The notes: generated from the letters alone by a model not told the origin. A DNA stretch of 41,543 nucleotides from Mycoplasmataceae bacterium (GCA_031275175.1 JAISPD010000029.1:1-41543); one strand, 5' to 3'. Positions 19,464 to 30,082 are shown, counted from the stretch's first letter. Translations and numbers: made by a program.

Positions 19464-20303
19464 ATGGCAATCAAATACATTAAAGCACGTAGTAAAGGCA
19501 AACGAACAAGTGTTTTAATAGACTATCAAAAACACTTAACTACCGATACACCTGACAAAGCATTAACTCATCATATTCACAACCAATCAGGTCGTAATAA
19601 TCAAGGAATAATTACTACTAGACACCAAGGTGGTCGACACAAACGTCAATATCGTGAAGTAGATTTTTTAAGAAATAATCCTTTAAAAGCTGTTATCAAA
19701 ACTGTGGAATATGATCCTAACCGTACCGCTTTTATTTCATTAGTTGTTTATGCTAACGGACAAAAATCATACATCCTTGCTCCGCAAGGAATTAAAGTTG
19801 GGGATGAAATAATCTCAGGTGATAAAGTGGATATTAAACCAGGTAATGCGATGTTAATTAAAAACATTCCTGAAGGTACATTTGTGCATAACATTGAATT
19901 ATCACCACACAAAGGTGGCCAACTAATACGTAGTGCTGGTAATAGTGCACAAGTTTTAGGAAAAGATGAAACTGGTAATTACACCATTGTTAAATTAGCA
20001 AGTGGAGAAGTGCGTAAAATTTTAAATGATTGTCGAGCTACTGTAGGTTCAGTAAGTAACGATAATCACAATTTGGTTAATTTAGGTAAAGCTGGTAGGA
20101 GTCGTCATTTAGGTATTCGCCCTACAGTGCGAGGTAGTGCGATGAACCCTAATGACCATCCACATGGTGGTGGTGAAGGGCGCCAACCAGTTGGTTATGA
20201 CGCACCACGTACACCATGGGGCAAACGTCATATGGGTGTAAAAACACGTAAACCTAAGAAAGCTTCGAGTGCGTTAATCATTCGTCGTCGTAATGATAAG
20301 TAA
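19464..20303 (+). CDS. rplB: Ribosomal protein L2 (uL2)
   Basis: 279 aa, normal length. A core 50S protein needed for subunit joining and peptidyl transfer. [40 protein letters not shown] (with the conserved His near the active centre) and [13 protein letters not shown] are all present. It begins 5 bp after rplW with no strong Shine-Dalgarno, so coupling is likely. Confidence 0.98.
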   Translation: MAIKYIKARSKGKRTSVLIDYQKHLTTDTPDKALTHHIHNQSGRNNQGIITTRHQGGRHKRQYREVDFLRNNPLKAVIKTVEYDPNRTAFISLVVYANGQKSYILAPQGIKVGDEIISGDKVDIKPGNAMLIKNIPEGTFVHNIELSPHKGGQLIRSAGNSAQVLGKDETGNYTIVKLASGEVRKILNDCRATVGSVSNDNHNLVNLGKAGRSRHLGIRPTVRGSAMNPNDHPHGGGEGRQPVGYDAPRTPWGKRHMGVKTRKPKKASSALIIRRRNDK

Positions 20304-20311
20304 GGAGTAAT

Positions 20312-20620
20312 ATGTCACGTAGTAATAAAAAAGGACTGTTCGCAGATAAACATTTAATCAAAAAAGTAACTGTTGCTAAAGCAGAAAGTAAACATAAACC
20401 AATCAAAACTTGGTCACGTCGTAGTGCCATTTTCCCAGAATTTGTTGGTTTAAATTTTAGTGTGTACAATGGTAAATCATTTGTAAATGTTTATGTGACA
20501 GAAGATATGGTTGGTCATAAATTAGGAGAGTTTGTACCTACAAGAGTATTTAAACAACACTCTTCTAATAATAAGGCTGAAGATGCAACCAAAGAAGGTA
20601 CTGGTGAGGCTGCTAAATAG
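20312..20620 (+). CDS. rpsS: Ribosomal protein S19 (uS19)
   Basis: 102 aa, about 10 longer than usual because of a short charged tail ([15 protein letters not shown]). A 30S head protein that contacts the A-site tRNA and S13. The core reads [40 protein letters not shown] and [18 protein letters not shown] precedes the start. Confidence 0.97.
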   Translation: MSRSNKKGLFADKHLIKKVTVAKAESKHKPIKTWSRRSAIFPEFVGLNFSVYNGKSFVNVYVTEDMVGHKLGEFVPTRVFKQHSSNNKAEDATKEGTGEAAK

Positions 20621-20628
20621 GAGAAGTT

Positions 20629-21135
20629 ATGAAAGCATACGCAATTCAAAGAAATGTTCATGTATCTTCACGTAAGGCTAATTTAGTTTGCGATTTAATA
20701 CGTTACCGCACAGTCGCTCAAGCCCAAACCATTTTGGAAAATACTGATAAAAAAACAGCCATCATTATGAAAAAATTATTAAATAGTGCTGTTGCTAACG
20801 CTACTAATAATCATCAAATGGTTGGTGAAAAACTTTACATTTATAAAGTGACTGCTAATCAAGGTTCAACAATTAAACGTAGCTTACCTAGAGCTAAGGG
20901 AAGTGCCAACATGATTCGTAAGCGTCACAGTCATTTAGAGATTGTTTTATCAGATAATCCTAAACAACGTGAATTAGATAATAGCGGGGCCAAAACAATT
21001 AAATCAAAAGCTAAAGTAGATCCAAAAATTGTTTCTGCTCCTAAAAAACCAGAATTAAAAGTAGTTGAACAAGTTAAACCAAAAGTTAAATTGCACACTA
21101 CTGTGGTAAAAGAAAAAGAAGAGGAGCAAAAATAA
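20629..21135 (+). CDS. rplV: Ribosomal protein L22 (uL22) with C-terminal tail
   Basis: 168 aa against about 110. A 50S protein whose hairpin lines the exit tunnel. The core is residues 1-110 (HVSSRKANLVCDLIRYRTV; KRSLPRAKGSANMIRKRHSH). The tail of ~55 residues is Lys/Val/Pro-rich (KPELKVVEQVKPKVKLHTTV). TAGGAG precedes the start. Its TAA stop overlaps the rpsC ATG by one base (TAATG). Confidence 0.96.
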   Translation: MKAYAIQRNVHVSSRKANLVCDLIRYRTVAQAQTILENTDKKTAIIMKKLLNSAVANATNNHQMVGEKLYIYKVTANQGSTIKRSLPRAKGSANMIRKRHSHLEIVLSDNPKQRELDNSGAKTIKSKAKVDPKIVSAPKKPELKVVEQVKPKVKLHTTVVKEKEEEQK

Positions 21136-21917
21136 TGGGTCACAAAATTAATCCGAATGGATATCGCTATGGAATTAACCGTAATTGGGAATCGCGTTGA
21201 ATTGCTAAAAACGAGCAGCAAACAACTGAATGACTAATTCAAGATGAAAAAATTCGTCAATATTTTATTGCACAATACAAAACATCACAAGTTGTACGAA
21301 TTGAAATTGAACGTACACAAAAAAATATTGATCTGTTTGTATATGTAGGCCAACCCGGTGGAGTTATTGGAAAAGAAGGTGTTAATCTACCGATTATTAC
21401 CAAAGCTATTAACTTAATTGTAGGCCGTAAAATAAAAGTTAATGTTAACATTATTCCTTATGAAAATGTAGCTTGGAGTGCCCGAGTAGTTGCGCGTGAA
21501 ATTGCTGATGCCATTGAAAATCGAGTATCTTTTAGAAATGCTCAAAAAATGGCGATTAAAAAAGTTATGCAAGCACAAGTAATTGGTGTTAAGACTCATG
21601 TTTCAGGCAGATTAGGTGGCGTTGAGATGGCTCGTGAAGAAGGTTACAGTGAAGGGATTATTCCTTTAACAACATTACGTGCTGATTTGGACTATGCTAT
21701 GGAAGAAGCCCACACAACATACGGTAAGATTGGTGTAAAGGTTTGAATTAACCGTGGTGAAATTTTTGGTAAAGGTTTAAATAATCAAGTGAAACCACAA
21801 AAACCAGAATTCAAACCACGTGGTGAACGTGTAATGCGTAAAAGTAGAATAGCCAAAGATAGTATTGAAGTTAGCAAACCAGTTAGTGAACCAATTAACA
21901 ATAAGGTAGGTGAATAG
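21135..21917 (+). CDS. rpsC: Ribosomal protein S3 (uS3)
   Basis: 260 aa. A 30S mRNA-entry protein. It starts [20 protein letters not shown] at 21135, preceded by GAGGAG; several TGA Trp codons follow at once (SRWIAKN, TEWLIQD). The KH domain with [20 protein letters not shown] and the C-terminal domain with [17 protein letters not shown] and GKIGVKVWINRGEIF are intact. The Lys-rich tail is typical in length. It overlaps rplV by one base and is followed by rplP after 2 bp. Confidence 0.97.
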
Positions 21918-21919
21918 TT

Positions 21920-22450
21920 ATGATGCAACCAAAGAGAATGAAATATCGTAAACCACATCGTACACGTTATGAAGGCAAAGCGAAAGGTAATAAATTTGTT
22001 GCCTTTGGTGAATACGGCTTACTAGTAATGTCTGGTAAAGGTCGTAATTGTAATGGTCGTCAAAAAACTGGTAATTGAATTACTGACAAACAATTAGAAG
22101 CTGCCCGAGTTGTTTTAGCTAAGACCCAAACTAAATATTTGAAACAAAGGGCAAAAATATGAATTAGGATTTTCCCGCAACTTTCAAGAACAAAAAAACC
22201 ATTAGAAGTGCGAATGGGTAGTGGTAAGGGTAACCCAGAAATTCAATGTGCAGTGGCAAAAGCTGGTACGGTAATTTTTGAAATTGCCAACGTACCTGAA
22301 GCTGAAGCGAAGGATACATTGCGTAAAGCTGGTAATAAACTAAACGTAGTTTGTCGAGTAGTTTCTAAAGCAGATTTACCTAATGAAACTGTAGCTGAAC
22401 AACTATTAAAGAAAACATTTAAAGCACCAAATGTTATTTTGAGGAGGTAA
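21920..22450 (+). CDS. rplP: Ribosomal protein L16 (uL16) with an internal insertion
   Basis: 176 aa against about 137-145. A 50S protein at the A site. Known segments are KYRKPHRTRYEGKAKGNKFV, GNWITDKQLEAARVVLAK, KIWIRIFPQLSRTKKPLEVR and RMGSGKGNPEIQCAVAKAG. Between FGEYGL and GNWIT there are about 12 extra residues (MSGKGRNCNGRQK) not found in usual L16, and the C-terminus is about 20 residues longer. GTAGGTG precedes the start; ATG 21923 is an alternative. Confidence 0.96.
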
Positions 22451-22452
22451 TT

Positions 22453-22950
22453 ATGAGCATGAATAAAGAATTAAGAGCTAAAACCAATGAAGAACTTTGT
22501 TCGCTAATTATGCGACTTAAGTTGCAATTATTAGAGTCACGTTTTCGTATGGCTAGTGGTGAATTAGAAAAAACAAACATGTTACCAGAGATTCGTAAAA
22601 CGATTGCTAGATCTTTAACAATTTTAAATGAACGTGGGATGAAATTATCAATCGGTACTCATGGCATTACCATGCACAATACTAAAACTAATGAAGTGAA
22701 ATCCATTACTAATCTTGTGCAAGAAGCCTTGAAAGCTACTACTGCTCAAGATAATAAGAGTAATACCAAAACTGAAACTGTGAAAGAGGCGATTAATGAA
22801 GCAACGATTCTTGCTGCCAAGAAAGTTAAAGATGAATCTACCGCTACACCTCCATCAACCCCAGTGGTTGTAAAGAAAGAATTGAAATCACATATGGATA
22901 AAAAAGCAGAAAAGCAAATGATTCGTAAAACAGTAGGAGGAGGTTCTTAA
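22453..22950 (+). CDS. rpmC: Ribosomal protein L29 (uL29) with very long C-terminal extension
   Basis: 165 aa against about 65. A 50S tunnel-exit protein. The core helical hairpin is residues 1-70 (ELRAKTNEELCSLIMRLKLQ, LLESRFRMASGELEKTNMLP, EIRKTIARSLTILNERG). The next ~95 residues are Lys/Thr/Ala-rich and not seen in most bacteria. AGGAGG precedes the start; 2 bp separate it from rplP and 1 bp from rpsQ. Confidence 0.93.
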   Translation: MSMNKELRAKTNEELCSLIMRLKLQLLESRFRMASGELEKTNMLPEIRKTIARSLTILNERGMKLSIGTHGITMHNTKTNEVKSITNLVQEALKATTAQDNKSNTKTETVKEAINEATILAAKKVKDESTATPPSTPVVVKKELKSHMDKKAEKQMIRKTVGGGS

Positions 22951-22951
22951 T

Positions 22952-23209
22952 ATGGAAAAACGTCGTTTTCGTAAAATTTTTACGGGAATTGTTGTGTCAA
23001 CAAAAATGACTAAAACAGTTACTGTAAAGGTTGAACGTAAAAATTTACATCCACGATACAAGAAATTGGTTATTACGCATAAAAAATACCATGCACATGA
23101 TGAAAAAGGAATTGCACAACTTGGAGACAAAGTAAGAATTGTCGAAACTCGTCCTCTTAGTAAAACAAAATTTTATCGAGTGTTGTCAGTTTTAGTGAAG
23201 GCAAAATAG
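22952..23209 (+). CDS. rpsQ: Ribosomal protein S17 (uS17)
   Basis: 85 aa, normal length. A primary 16S rRNA-binding protein of the 30S body. The core reads RKIFTGIVVSTKMTKTVTVK, HPRYKKLVITHKKYHAHDEK and GDKVRIVETRPLSKTKFYRV. AGGAGG is present upstream within the rpmC end. Confidence 0.97.
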   Translation: MEKRRFRKIFTGIVVSTKMTKTVTVKVERKNLHPRYKKLVITHKKYHAHDEKGIAQLGDKVRIVETRPLSKTKFYRVLSVLVKAK

Positions 23210-23218
23210 GAGTAGTTT

Positions 23219-23587
23219 ATGGTTCAATTTATGTCAAGATTAAATGTTGCAGACAACAGCGGTGCACGCCAAGTGGGAGTTATTAAAGTTCTAGGACATA
23301 CTCGCCAACGTTATGCTAATGTTGGTGATATCATAAAAGTATCAGTTAAAGATTGTTTACCTGATGGTGGTGTTAAAAAAGGTCAAATGTTTTTAGCTGT
23401 CGTTGTACGTACTAAAAAAGGTATTAAGCGTCCTAATGGTAATCGTGTAGCATTTGATGATAATGCTTGTGTGTTAATTAAAGAAGATAACACCCCAAGA
23501 GGTACACGTATTTTTGGTCCGGTAGCTCGTGAATTACGTGATAAAGGTTTTATGAAAATTATTTCATTAGCCCCAGAGGTGCTTTAG
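23219..23587 (+). CDS. rplN: Ribosomal protein L14 (uL14)
   Basis: 122 aa, exactly the usual length. A 50S subunit-interface protein. [60 protein letters not shown] and [20 protein letters not shown] are the family signatures. TAGGAG precedes the start. Confidence 0.98.
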   Translation: MVQFMSRLNVADNSGARQVGVIKVLGHTRQRYANVGDIIKVSVKDCLPDGGVKKGQMFLAVVVRTKKGIKRPNGNRVAFDDNACVLIKEDNTPRGTRIFGPVARELRDKGFMKIISLAPEVL

Positions 23588-23595
23588 GAGGAAAT

Positions 23596-23919
23596 ATGCA
23601 ACGAATTAGAAAAGGTGATAAAGTACGTGTGATTTCTGGTAAATTTGTAACCAAAGAAGGTACTGTTTTATTAGTTAATAATAAAAAAGGTACGGCAATT
23701 GTTGAAGGTTTGAATAAAGTAAAACTACATCGTAAACCAAATGCCAAACAAGAAAAAGGTGGTATCACAGAAAAAGAGGCTGGTATTCCTTTGTGTAAGT
23801 TAGCACTTTTGGCACCAAAGTCTCCGCAAGGAATTTCCAAAATCAAATACTCCATTAATAAAGATGGCAAAAAAATTCGTATCGCGAAGAAAACAAATAA
23901 TGCGATTGCAAGCAAGTAA
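23596..23919 (+). CDS. rplX: Ribosomal protein L24 (uL24)
   Basis: 107 aa, normal length. A 50S assembly initiator. It has the KOW region ([20 protein letters not shown]), [20 protein letters not shown] and [26 protein letters not shown] precedes the start. 8 bp after rplN. Confidence 0.97.
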   Translation: MQRIRKGDKVRVISGKFVTKEGTVLLVNNKKGTAIVEGLNKVKLHRKPNAKQEKGGITEKEAGIPLCKLALLAPKSPQGISKIKYSINKDGKKIRIAKKTNNAIASK

Positions 23920-23930
23920 GAGGACAAAGT

Positions 23931-24479
23931 ATGAGTTTACATTTAAAAACTAAATATGAAAAATTAATCAAAGATGCTTTGTTTAGTCAATTCAAATACA
24001 AGTCCGTTATGCAAGTACCTAAATTGGAAAAAATTGTCATCAATGCTGGAGTTGGAGATGCTGCTGCTGATGTAAAATTTATTGAGGCTATGGCGAATGA
24101 AATTCAAGCTATTACCGGACAAAAGCCAGTATTAACTAAATCTAAAAAAGCAATCGCTACATTCAAATTACGTGAAAATCAAACAATCGGGGTTAAAGTG
24201 ACTTTACGTGGTGAACGCATGTGAAATTTTGTGGAAAATTTAGTCAATATTGCTTTACCTCGAGTTCGAGATTTTAAAGGATTAAGTAATAATTCGTTTG
24301 ATGGTCGAGGTAATTACACTCTTGGTATTAAAGAACAAATTATTTTCACTGAAATTAATTACGATGACATTAAAAGAGTGCGTGGGTTTGATGTGACATT
24401 TGTCACATCAACTAAAAAAGACCAAGTGGCTAAAGAATTATTAAAGGCAATTGGTTTACCATTTGCAAAACAAAGATAG
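23931..24479 (+). CDS. rplE: Ribosomal protein L5 (uL5)
   Basis: 182 aa, normal length; continuous through the TGA Trp at 24222. A 5S rRNA-binding protein of the central protuberance. It reads [79 protein letters not shown] and [20 protein letters not shown]. Confidence 0.98.
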
Positions 24480-24487
24480 GAGAAAAT

Positions 24488-24673
24488 ATGGCAAAAAAAT
24501 CATTAATCGCAAAACAAAAAAGACACAAAAAATATAAAGTGCGTCAGTATCACCGTTGTGCTCGCTGTGGTCGACCACATGCAGTGATCGGTAAATTTGG
24601 AATTTGTCGTATTTGCCTACGCGAATTGGCATATAAAGGTGCCATTCCTGGTTTAAAGAAAGCATCTTGATAA
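24488..24673 (+). CDS. rpsN: Ribosomal protein S14, zinc-type (uS14)
   Basis: 61 aa, the short Cys4 zinc-ribbon form (CARCG and CRICL). A 30S head protein. The C-terminus KKASW is the universally conserved end of short S14, and its Trp is encoded by TGA at 24668-24670 just before TAA. This is direct internal proof that TGA is read as Trp here. TAGGAG precedes the start. Confidence 0.98.
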
Positions 24674-24684
24674 GGAGAAAAATT

Positions 24685-25083
24685 ATGTATATCGATCCAA
24701 TTGCTGATTTAATTGTAAGAATGAAAAATGCTACTAAAGCACGTCACCCTAGCTGTACAATTTATACTTCTAAAATTACTACCGCCATTTTAAATGTTTT
24801 AAAAGACGAAGGTTATATCGCAAACTTTGAAGTTAAAAAAAATCACAAATCACCTATTAGTAAAAGTGTTATTACGCTCAAGTATAAAGATCAAATACCA
24901 GCGATTAGTGGCATTAAACAGATTTCTAAACTTGGATTACGTGTTTATCAAGAATCCAAAAAAATTCCACGAGTGTTAAGTGGCTTGGGCATTGCTATCG
25001 TATCAACAAATCAAGGTGTTGTCACTGACAAATTTGCTCGTACTAATAATTTAGGTGGCGAAGTCATTGCTTATGTTTGATAG
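24685..25083 (+). CDS. rpsH: Ribosomal protein S8 (uS8)
   Basis: 132 aa. A 30S protein that in E. coli represses the spc operon. DPIADLIVRMKNATKARHPS, RVYQESKKIPRVLSGLGIAI, STNQGVVTDKFARTNNLGGE and the end VIAYVW (Trp by TGA before TAG) are as expected. ATG 24685 (MYIDPIAD) is chosen with AAGGAG 8 nt upstream, rather than ATG 24667. Confidence 0.97.
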
Positions 25084-25091
25084 GAGATAAT

Positions 25092-25661
25092 ATGTCACGA
25101 AAAGGTAATAAAATATTAACAATTCCAACTGGTGTAATGGTAACCATGAATCCAGGAAAAATTAATATTAAAGGTGCACAAGGTGCATTAGATGTTGTTT
25201 ATCCTCATAAATTAATTAGAGTGGAAAATGTTGATAATAAAATTAAAGTTACTCGTTTAAATGAAGAAAAACAAACACGCATGTTACATGGTACTGTTAA
25301 TTCTAATATTAACAACGCTTTAATTGGTTTAAGCAAAGGCTATGTTAAAAAATTAAAAATTGTCGGTGTTGGTTACAAAGCAAATGTAAGTAATAATAAA
25401 TTAACATTGGCTATTGGTTTTAGTCACCCAGTTGTCTTTGATATTCCTCAAGATCTACGAGTAATTTGTCCAACCCCAACCGAAATCGTGGTTGAAGGTT
25501 ATAACAAAACTATTGTTGGTGAATTTGCAGCAAATGTAAGAGCAACACGTAAACCAGAACCATATAATGGTAAAGGTATTATGTATAGTGATGAAATTAT
25601 TATTCGTAAAGTTGGTAAAACTGCTGAAGGTGCAGGAACAACTGCTGGAGCTAAGAAATAG
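25092..25661 (+). CDS. rplF: Ribosomal protein L6 (uL6)
   Basis: 189 aa. A 50S protein near the factor-binding site. NIKGAQGALDVVYPHKLIRV, NALIGLSKGYVKKLKIVGVG, YKANVSNNKLTLAIGFSHPV and ATRKPEPYNGKGIMYSDEII are present. ATG 25092 (MSRKGNK) follows TAGGAG. The C-terminus has a short Ala/Gly tail. Confidence 0.97.
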   Translation: MSRKGNKILTIPTGVMVTMNPGKINIKGAQGALDVVYPHKLIRVENVDNKIKVTRLNEEKQTRMLHGTVNSNINNALIGLSKGYVKKLKIVGVGYKANVSNNKLTLAIGFSHPVVFDIPQDLRVICPTPTEIVVEGYNKTIVGEFAANVRATRKPEPYNGKGIMYSDEIIIRKVGKTAEGAGTTAGAKK

Positions 25662-25669
25662 GAGTATTC

Positions 25670-26026
25670 ATGAAACAGCAAAATATTAATCGCAAAAGTA
25701 AAAAGCAATTACGTCACAAACGTATTACAAATTATCTTAAAAAAATCGATAGTCAAAAATTACGTTTGGTAATTTCTAAAAGCAATAAACATCTAATCGC
25801 TCAAATAGTTGACGATCGTGCAGGAAAAGTTTTAGTGACTAGTTCCACTAAGCAACTAAAAAAAGTTGCAACCATTGATACTGCTAAATTAGTAGGCGAA
25901 GACATTGCTAAGAAAGCATTGGCTAAAAAAATTACAGAGGTTACCTTTGATCGAGGTGGTAGTGTGTATCATGGACAGATTAAAGCTTTAGCTGAAAGTG
26001 CGCGTAGCGGGGGTTTAAAATTCTAA
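25670..26026 (+). CDS. rplR: Ribosomal protein L18 (uL18)
   Basis: 118 aa, normal length. Binds 5S rRNA with L5. RKSKKQLRHKRITNYLKKID, LVISKSNKHLIAQIVDDRAG, AKKALAKKITEVTFDRGGSV and YHGQIKALAESARSGGLKF match the family. TAGGAG precedes the start. Confidence 0.97.
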   Translation: MKQQNINRKSKKQLRHKRITNYLKKIDSQKLRLVISKSNKHLIAQIVDDRAGKVLVTSSTKQLKKVATIDTAKLVGEDIAKKALAKKITEVTFDRGGSVYHGQIKALAESARSGGLKF

Positions 26027-26048
26027 TTAATATGGAAGGAAAAGAAGT

Positions 26049-26696
26049 ATGTTAGATAACGAGAATAAAATGAAAATCAAAGAAGTATCAACTTTAGAAG
26101 AAAACAAAGCTACAGTTCCATCTACAGAAGGAAATAAAACTGCAGATTCTAAGAAGAATCGTAGTGACAAGAAAACCAATGTTTTAAATTTTAAACGACA
26201 AATGCGTTCCCGTGTTAATCAAATGGGTTTTGAGGAAAAAGTAGTAGGAATAAAACGTATTTCTAAAACTACTAAAGGTGGACGGCGTATGCGTTTCAGT
26301 GCTTTGGTAGTAATTGGTGATAAAAACGGTAAAGTAGGTTATGGGGTTGGTAAATCAACTGAAGTTCCTAACGCTATTAAAAAAGCTATTAAGAATGCCC
26401 GTAAGAATATCGTTGATGTGATTATGAATAAACGCTTTACACTTTATCATGAAATAATTGGACGACACGGAGCTTCTAGAGTATTATTAAAACCAGCTCC
26501 TGAAGGTACAGGAATTATTGCTGGGGGAGCAATTCGTGCAGTAATTGAATTAGTAGGTTTTAAAGATATTTATACTAAAAACAAAGGTAGCAACACTGCA
26601 CTAAATATGGTGCAAGCGACTATTGATGGTTTAATTAATCAACGTCATCCATCAGTGATTGCTAAATTACGTGATAAGGATATAAAAGCTTTATAA
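26049..26696 (+). CDS. rpsE: Ribosomal protein S5 (uS5) with N-terminal extension
   Basis: 215 aa against about 165; the extra ~50 residues are a charged N-terminal leader ([20 protein letters not shown]). A 30S protein involved in decoding fidelity and mRNA unwinding. The core reads [60 protein letters not shown] and [27 protein letters not shown] precedes the chosen start. Confidence 0.96.
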   Translation: MLDNENKMKIKEVSTLEENKATVPSTEGNKTADSKKNRSDKKTNVLNFKRQMRSRVNQMGFEEKVVGIKRISKTTKGGRRMRFSALVVIGDKNGKVGYGVGKSTEVPNAIKKAIKNARKNIVDVIMNKRFTLYHEIIGRHGASRVLLKPAPEGTGIIAGGAIRAVIELVGFKDIYTKNKGSNTALNMVQATIDGLINQRHPSVIAKLRDKDIKAL

Positions 26697-26716
26697 ACAC
26701 ATTAAGGAGTTAAGCA

Positions 26717-27172
26717 ATGCAATTAGATAAATTACAGTATACAAAAGGGTCACGCGGTCATAAACGTAAAACATATGGTCGTGGTTTTGGTAGCGGTATT
26801 GGTAAAACTGGCGGTAAAGGAACTAAAGGGCAAAAGCAACGAAAATCTGGACACGTTCGTTTAGGATTTGAAGGTGGACAGACACCAATTTATCGTAAAA
26901 CACCAAAAGTAGGATTTAACAATTACAATTTTGTTACACAATACAATGTCGTTACTATCAAACAATTAATCATTTTAAATGTTGATAAAATTGATGCAAA
27001 AATTTTGATTAGTAAGCGAATAATTAAAGATAATAAATTACCAATAAAAGTTATTGGTAATGATAAAATAACAAAGGCTTTGGATGTGAGTGCTCATTAC
27101 TTTACAAATGGGGCTAAAAAAGCCATTGAATCAGCGAAAGGTAAAGTTAATCTTATTAACACAAAAAAATAA
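26717..27172 (+). CDS. rplO: Ribosomal protein L15 (uL15)
   Basis: 151 aa, normal length. A late 50S assembly protein. The Gly/Lys-rich N-terminus ([60 protein letters not shown]) and the end [20 protein letters not shown] are typical. AAGGAG precedes the start. No rpmD (L30) lies between rpsE and rplO, as is usual in Mollicutes. Confidence 0.97.
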   Translation: MQLDKLQYTKGSRGHKRKTYGRGFGSGIGKTGGKGTKGQKQRKSGHVRLGFEGGQTPIYRKTPKVGFNNYNFVTQYNVVTIKQLIILNVDKIDAKILISKRIIKDNKLPIKVIGNDKITKALDVSAHYFTNGAKKAIESAKGKVNLINTKK

Positions 27173-27193
27173 ATTAATATTATTGAACGATAA

Positions 27194-28624
27194 ATGCCAG
27201 CGACTACAAAAACATATAAATCTTGAAAAACAATCGTAAAGGAAATTTTTACTAATAAAACAGTTATTAGTGCTTTGGCCATTACTTTATTTTTAGTAAT
27301 CGCATTTCGTATTGGTAGTATGTTAACTATCCCAGGTATTAAACTACCTGGTAGTGCTGTAAATTCAAAAGATACATTTGTAGGAATGTTAGATTTATTA
27401 GCGGGAGGCGGATTGACGCGTATGTCAATTTTTGCCGTAGGTGTCGGTCCATACATTACAAGTCAAATTATTGTGCAATTACTATCGAGTGATTTGATAC
27501 CACCAATGGCACGTATGGCGAAAGCTGGTGAGCGTGGCCGTCGTAAATTGGAAATTATCACACGCATGCTCACATTGCCTTTCTGTATCGCTCAAGGTTA
27601 TGCTGTAATTGCTTTGTTATTGACTAGCAACACATCCATTACTATTTTTGGTCAAACTGATATTAAAGCATTAACAGCAGGCCAAATATTAACATTGTTA
27701 TTGATCATGGTTGCAGGGACATATATTTCAATTTTCATAGGTGACATTATTACTAAACGTGGTGTGGGTAATGGAATTACCTTATTAATTCTTGTCGGAA
27801 TTGTTTCCTCAATTATTCCTAATTTTCGCGAAGCATATTTAACTATTGCTGGGAAGATGGATTCAGAAAGTGCCAATCATTTAATTAACTTAATATTAGC
27901 TACTGGTTTATATGTTTTATTTTTTATTGTTATTTTGATTGTGGTAGTTTTTATTAATGGTTCGACCCGTAAAATTCCCATTCAACAAACAGGACAAGGT
28001 TTAACAACTGATATTAAAGATTTACCGTTTTTACCAATCAAGCTAAATGCTGCTGGAGTGATTCCAGTTATTTTTGCTTCTTCCATTATGACTATTCCTG
28101 GTACCATTGCTCAATTTTTACCGCAAGGTGAAGTAAAATGATTCATTGCCGGTGATGGTTCGGGAACTAATGGTTACTTAACGTTAAATACGATAAGTGG
28201 ATTAGTTTTATATTTTATTTTCATTGTGCTATTTTCATTCTTTTATTCTTACATCCAAATTAATCCTCAAAGATTAGCGGAGAATTTTGAAAAGGGTGGT
28301 AAATTTATTCCTGGTATCAAAACAGGCGATGATACAGAAAAACATATTACCAAAGTTTTAAATCGTGTCAATTGAGTTGGTGGTCCGTTCTTGGCTATCA
28401 TTGCCGTCTTGCCTTATATTGTTTCAGAAATTACAGGTATTCCTAGCGGTTTAGCTCTAGGTGGTACTGGTTTAATTATTATTGTCACAGCAACCATGGA
28501 ATTATGGAATTCCATTCGTAGTGCATCAACTACAAGTGGTTATAACGTTACCCGTGCCCGCATTGCTTCCAAACACATTGATGATATTACACCTGAAAAA
28601 GCAACTGTTGAACAATTATGGTAA
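27194..28624 (+). CDS. secY: SecY, protein-conducting channel subunit
   Basis: 476 aa with ten hydrophobic segments. It forms the membrane channel used by SecA (3823-6417). Known segments are [74 protein letters not shown] and, near the end, [20 protein letters not shown]. Several TGA Trp codons join the parts. The start [12 protein letters not shown] has no clear ribosome binding site. Its stop overlaps the adk start by 7 bp. Confidence 0.97.
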
Positions 28625-29265
28625 AAAAGAATTATTACATAGTTTTGTTAGGAGCTCCTGGTAGTGGCAAAGGAACTCTAGCGAAACATTTAGTAGAACG
28701 TTATGGTTTTAAACATTTATCTACTGGAGATATGTTTCGCAAGACAATTGCTAAAAACACTTCATTGGGCTTAGAATTGAAAAGTATTGTAGTAACTGGA
28801 GCATTAGTTAATGATGATGTTACCAATTCAATCATTAAATCTGAATTATTAGAATTAATAAGCAATCACACTAGTTTTATTTTAGACGGTTTTCCTAGAA
28901 CAATCGAACAAGCAAAATTTTTAGATAGTCTCATTAAACCTAATTTGATTTTATTAGTTGATGTTCAAAAAAAATTAGCAATTCAACGTGTTGTGGGCCG
29001 CCGTCTTTGCCCTAAATGTGGAACAATTTACAATGTTTACTTTAAACCACCAAAAATAAGTAATGTATGTGATTATGATGGTGAATTTCTTATTCAACGT
29101 AAAGATGATAATCAAGAAACCATTAGTAAACGTTTTGATTTATATCAAGAAATCACTAGTAAATTGGAAGACTATTATCGTGATAGCCATCATCTATACC
29201 ACATTGATGCTAATGCTGGAATTGATGTAATCCTTCCTGATGTTATTAAACTAATTGGACAATAA
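28618..29265 (+). CDS. adk: Adenylate kinase with zinc-type lid
   Basis: 215 aa. Catalyses ATP + AMP = 2 ADP in the cytoplasm. The P-loop GAPGSGKGT is at 12-20, the AMP site STGDMFR near 35-41 and DGFPRT near 90-95. The lid has Cys131, Cys134, Cys151 and Asp154 (CPKCG...CDYD), a zinc site of the Cys3-Asp type known in Gram-positive kinases. It overlaps secY by 7 bp and ends immediately before the map ATG (TAAATG), so the three genes are tightly coupled, as in Gram-positive spc operons. Confidence 0.98.
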   Translation: MVKKNYYIVLLGAPGSGKGTLAKHLVERYGFKHLSTGDMFRKTIAKNTSLGLELKSIVVTGALVNDDVTNSIIKSELLELISNHTSFILDGFPRTIEQAKFLDSLIKPNLILLVDVQKKLAIQRVVGRRLCPKCGTIYNVYFKPPKISNVCDYDGEFLIQRKDDNQETISKRFDLYQEITSKLEDYYRDSHHLYHIDANAGIDVILPDVIKLIGQ

Positions 29266-30018
29266 ATGATTTACATAAAATCGCAAGAAGATATCATATT
29301 AATTAAAAAGGCTGCTAATATTTGGAAACAAGTTAGAGAAATATTAACACCCATGGTAAAACCTGGTGTTAATTTATTAACATTAGATGAAAAAACCAAC
29401 GAAACTGTTACACAATTTGGGGGCACTTGTAGTTTTTATCAGTACCAAGGATTTCCTAAACATTTGTGTATAAGTGTTAACGATGAATTAATTCATGGCA
29501 TTCCCAGAGATTATGTAATTAAAGCCAATGATTTAATTACTTTTGATTTAGGAATTACTTATGAAAATCATATATGTGATGCTGCTTTTACTATTCATGT
29601 TTCGCCAACCAATAAAGAACCTGCCAGAATCAGTAACGCTACTAAAACAGCGTTAATGGAAGCAATTAAAATTATTAAACCTGGTAATTACATTGGAGAT
29701 ATTAGCAACACAATTGAAAATGTTGCTAAAAAATATGGTTATCAAGTTATCAAAGATTTTGGTGGTCATGGTTGTGGGAATCATATACATGAAGACCCCA
29801 TCATTTTAAATTATGGTGAACCACATACTGGACAAAAAATTGTTTCAGGCATGACTTTATGCATTGAACCAATGTTGATGACTGGAAATGACAAATATTT
29901 CATTGATGAAGCTAATCATTGGACTGTGAAGAGCAAAAATCAAAAATTAACTTGTCAGTGAGAGCATATGGTTTTAGTCACTAAAGATGGTTGTGAAATA
30001 CTAACTGGTGAAACATAA
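29266..30018 (+). CDS. map: Methionine aminopeptidase, type I
   Basis: 250 aa. Removes the initiator Met from new proteins using two metal ions. Metal ligands are seen in DLITFDLGITYENHICDAAF (two Asp), GGHGCGNHIHEDP (His), CIEPML (Glu) and QWEHMVLVT (Glu), the last reached only by reading TGA at 29959-29961 as Trp. Start ATG 29266 follows the adk stop without a gap. Confidence 0.97.
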
Positions 30019-30082
30019 CCTAGTAAAAAAAATAATAGTTAATGTTAGTAATAATAAATAAAATTAATGGAGAAAAATAAAT

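Noticed and set aside
20931-21221. Minus-strand frame across rplV and rpsC (also 23559-23927 and 19065-19379)
   Set aside because: Antisense to ribosomal protein genes without start signals or similarity.
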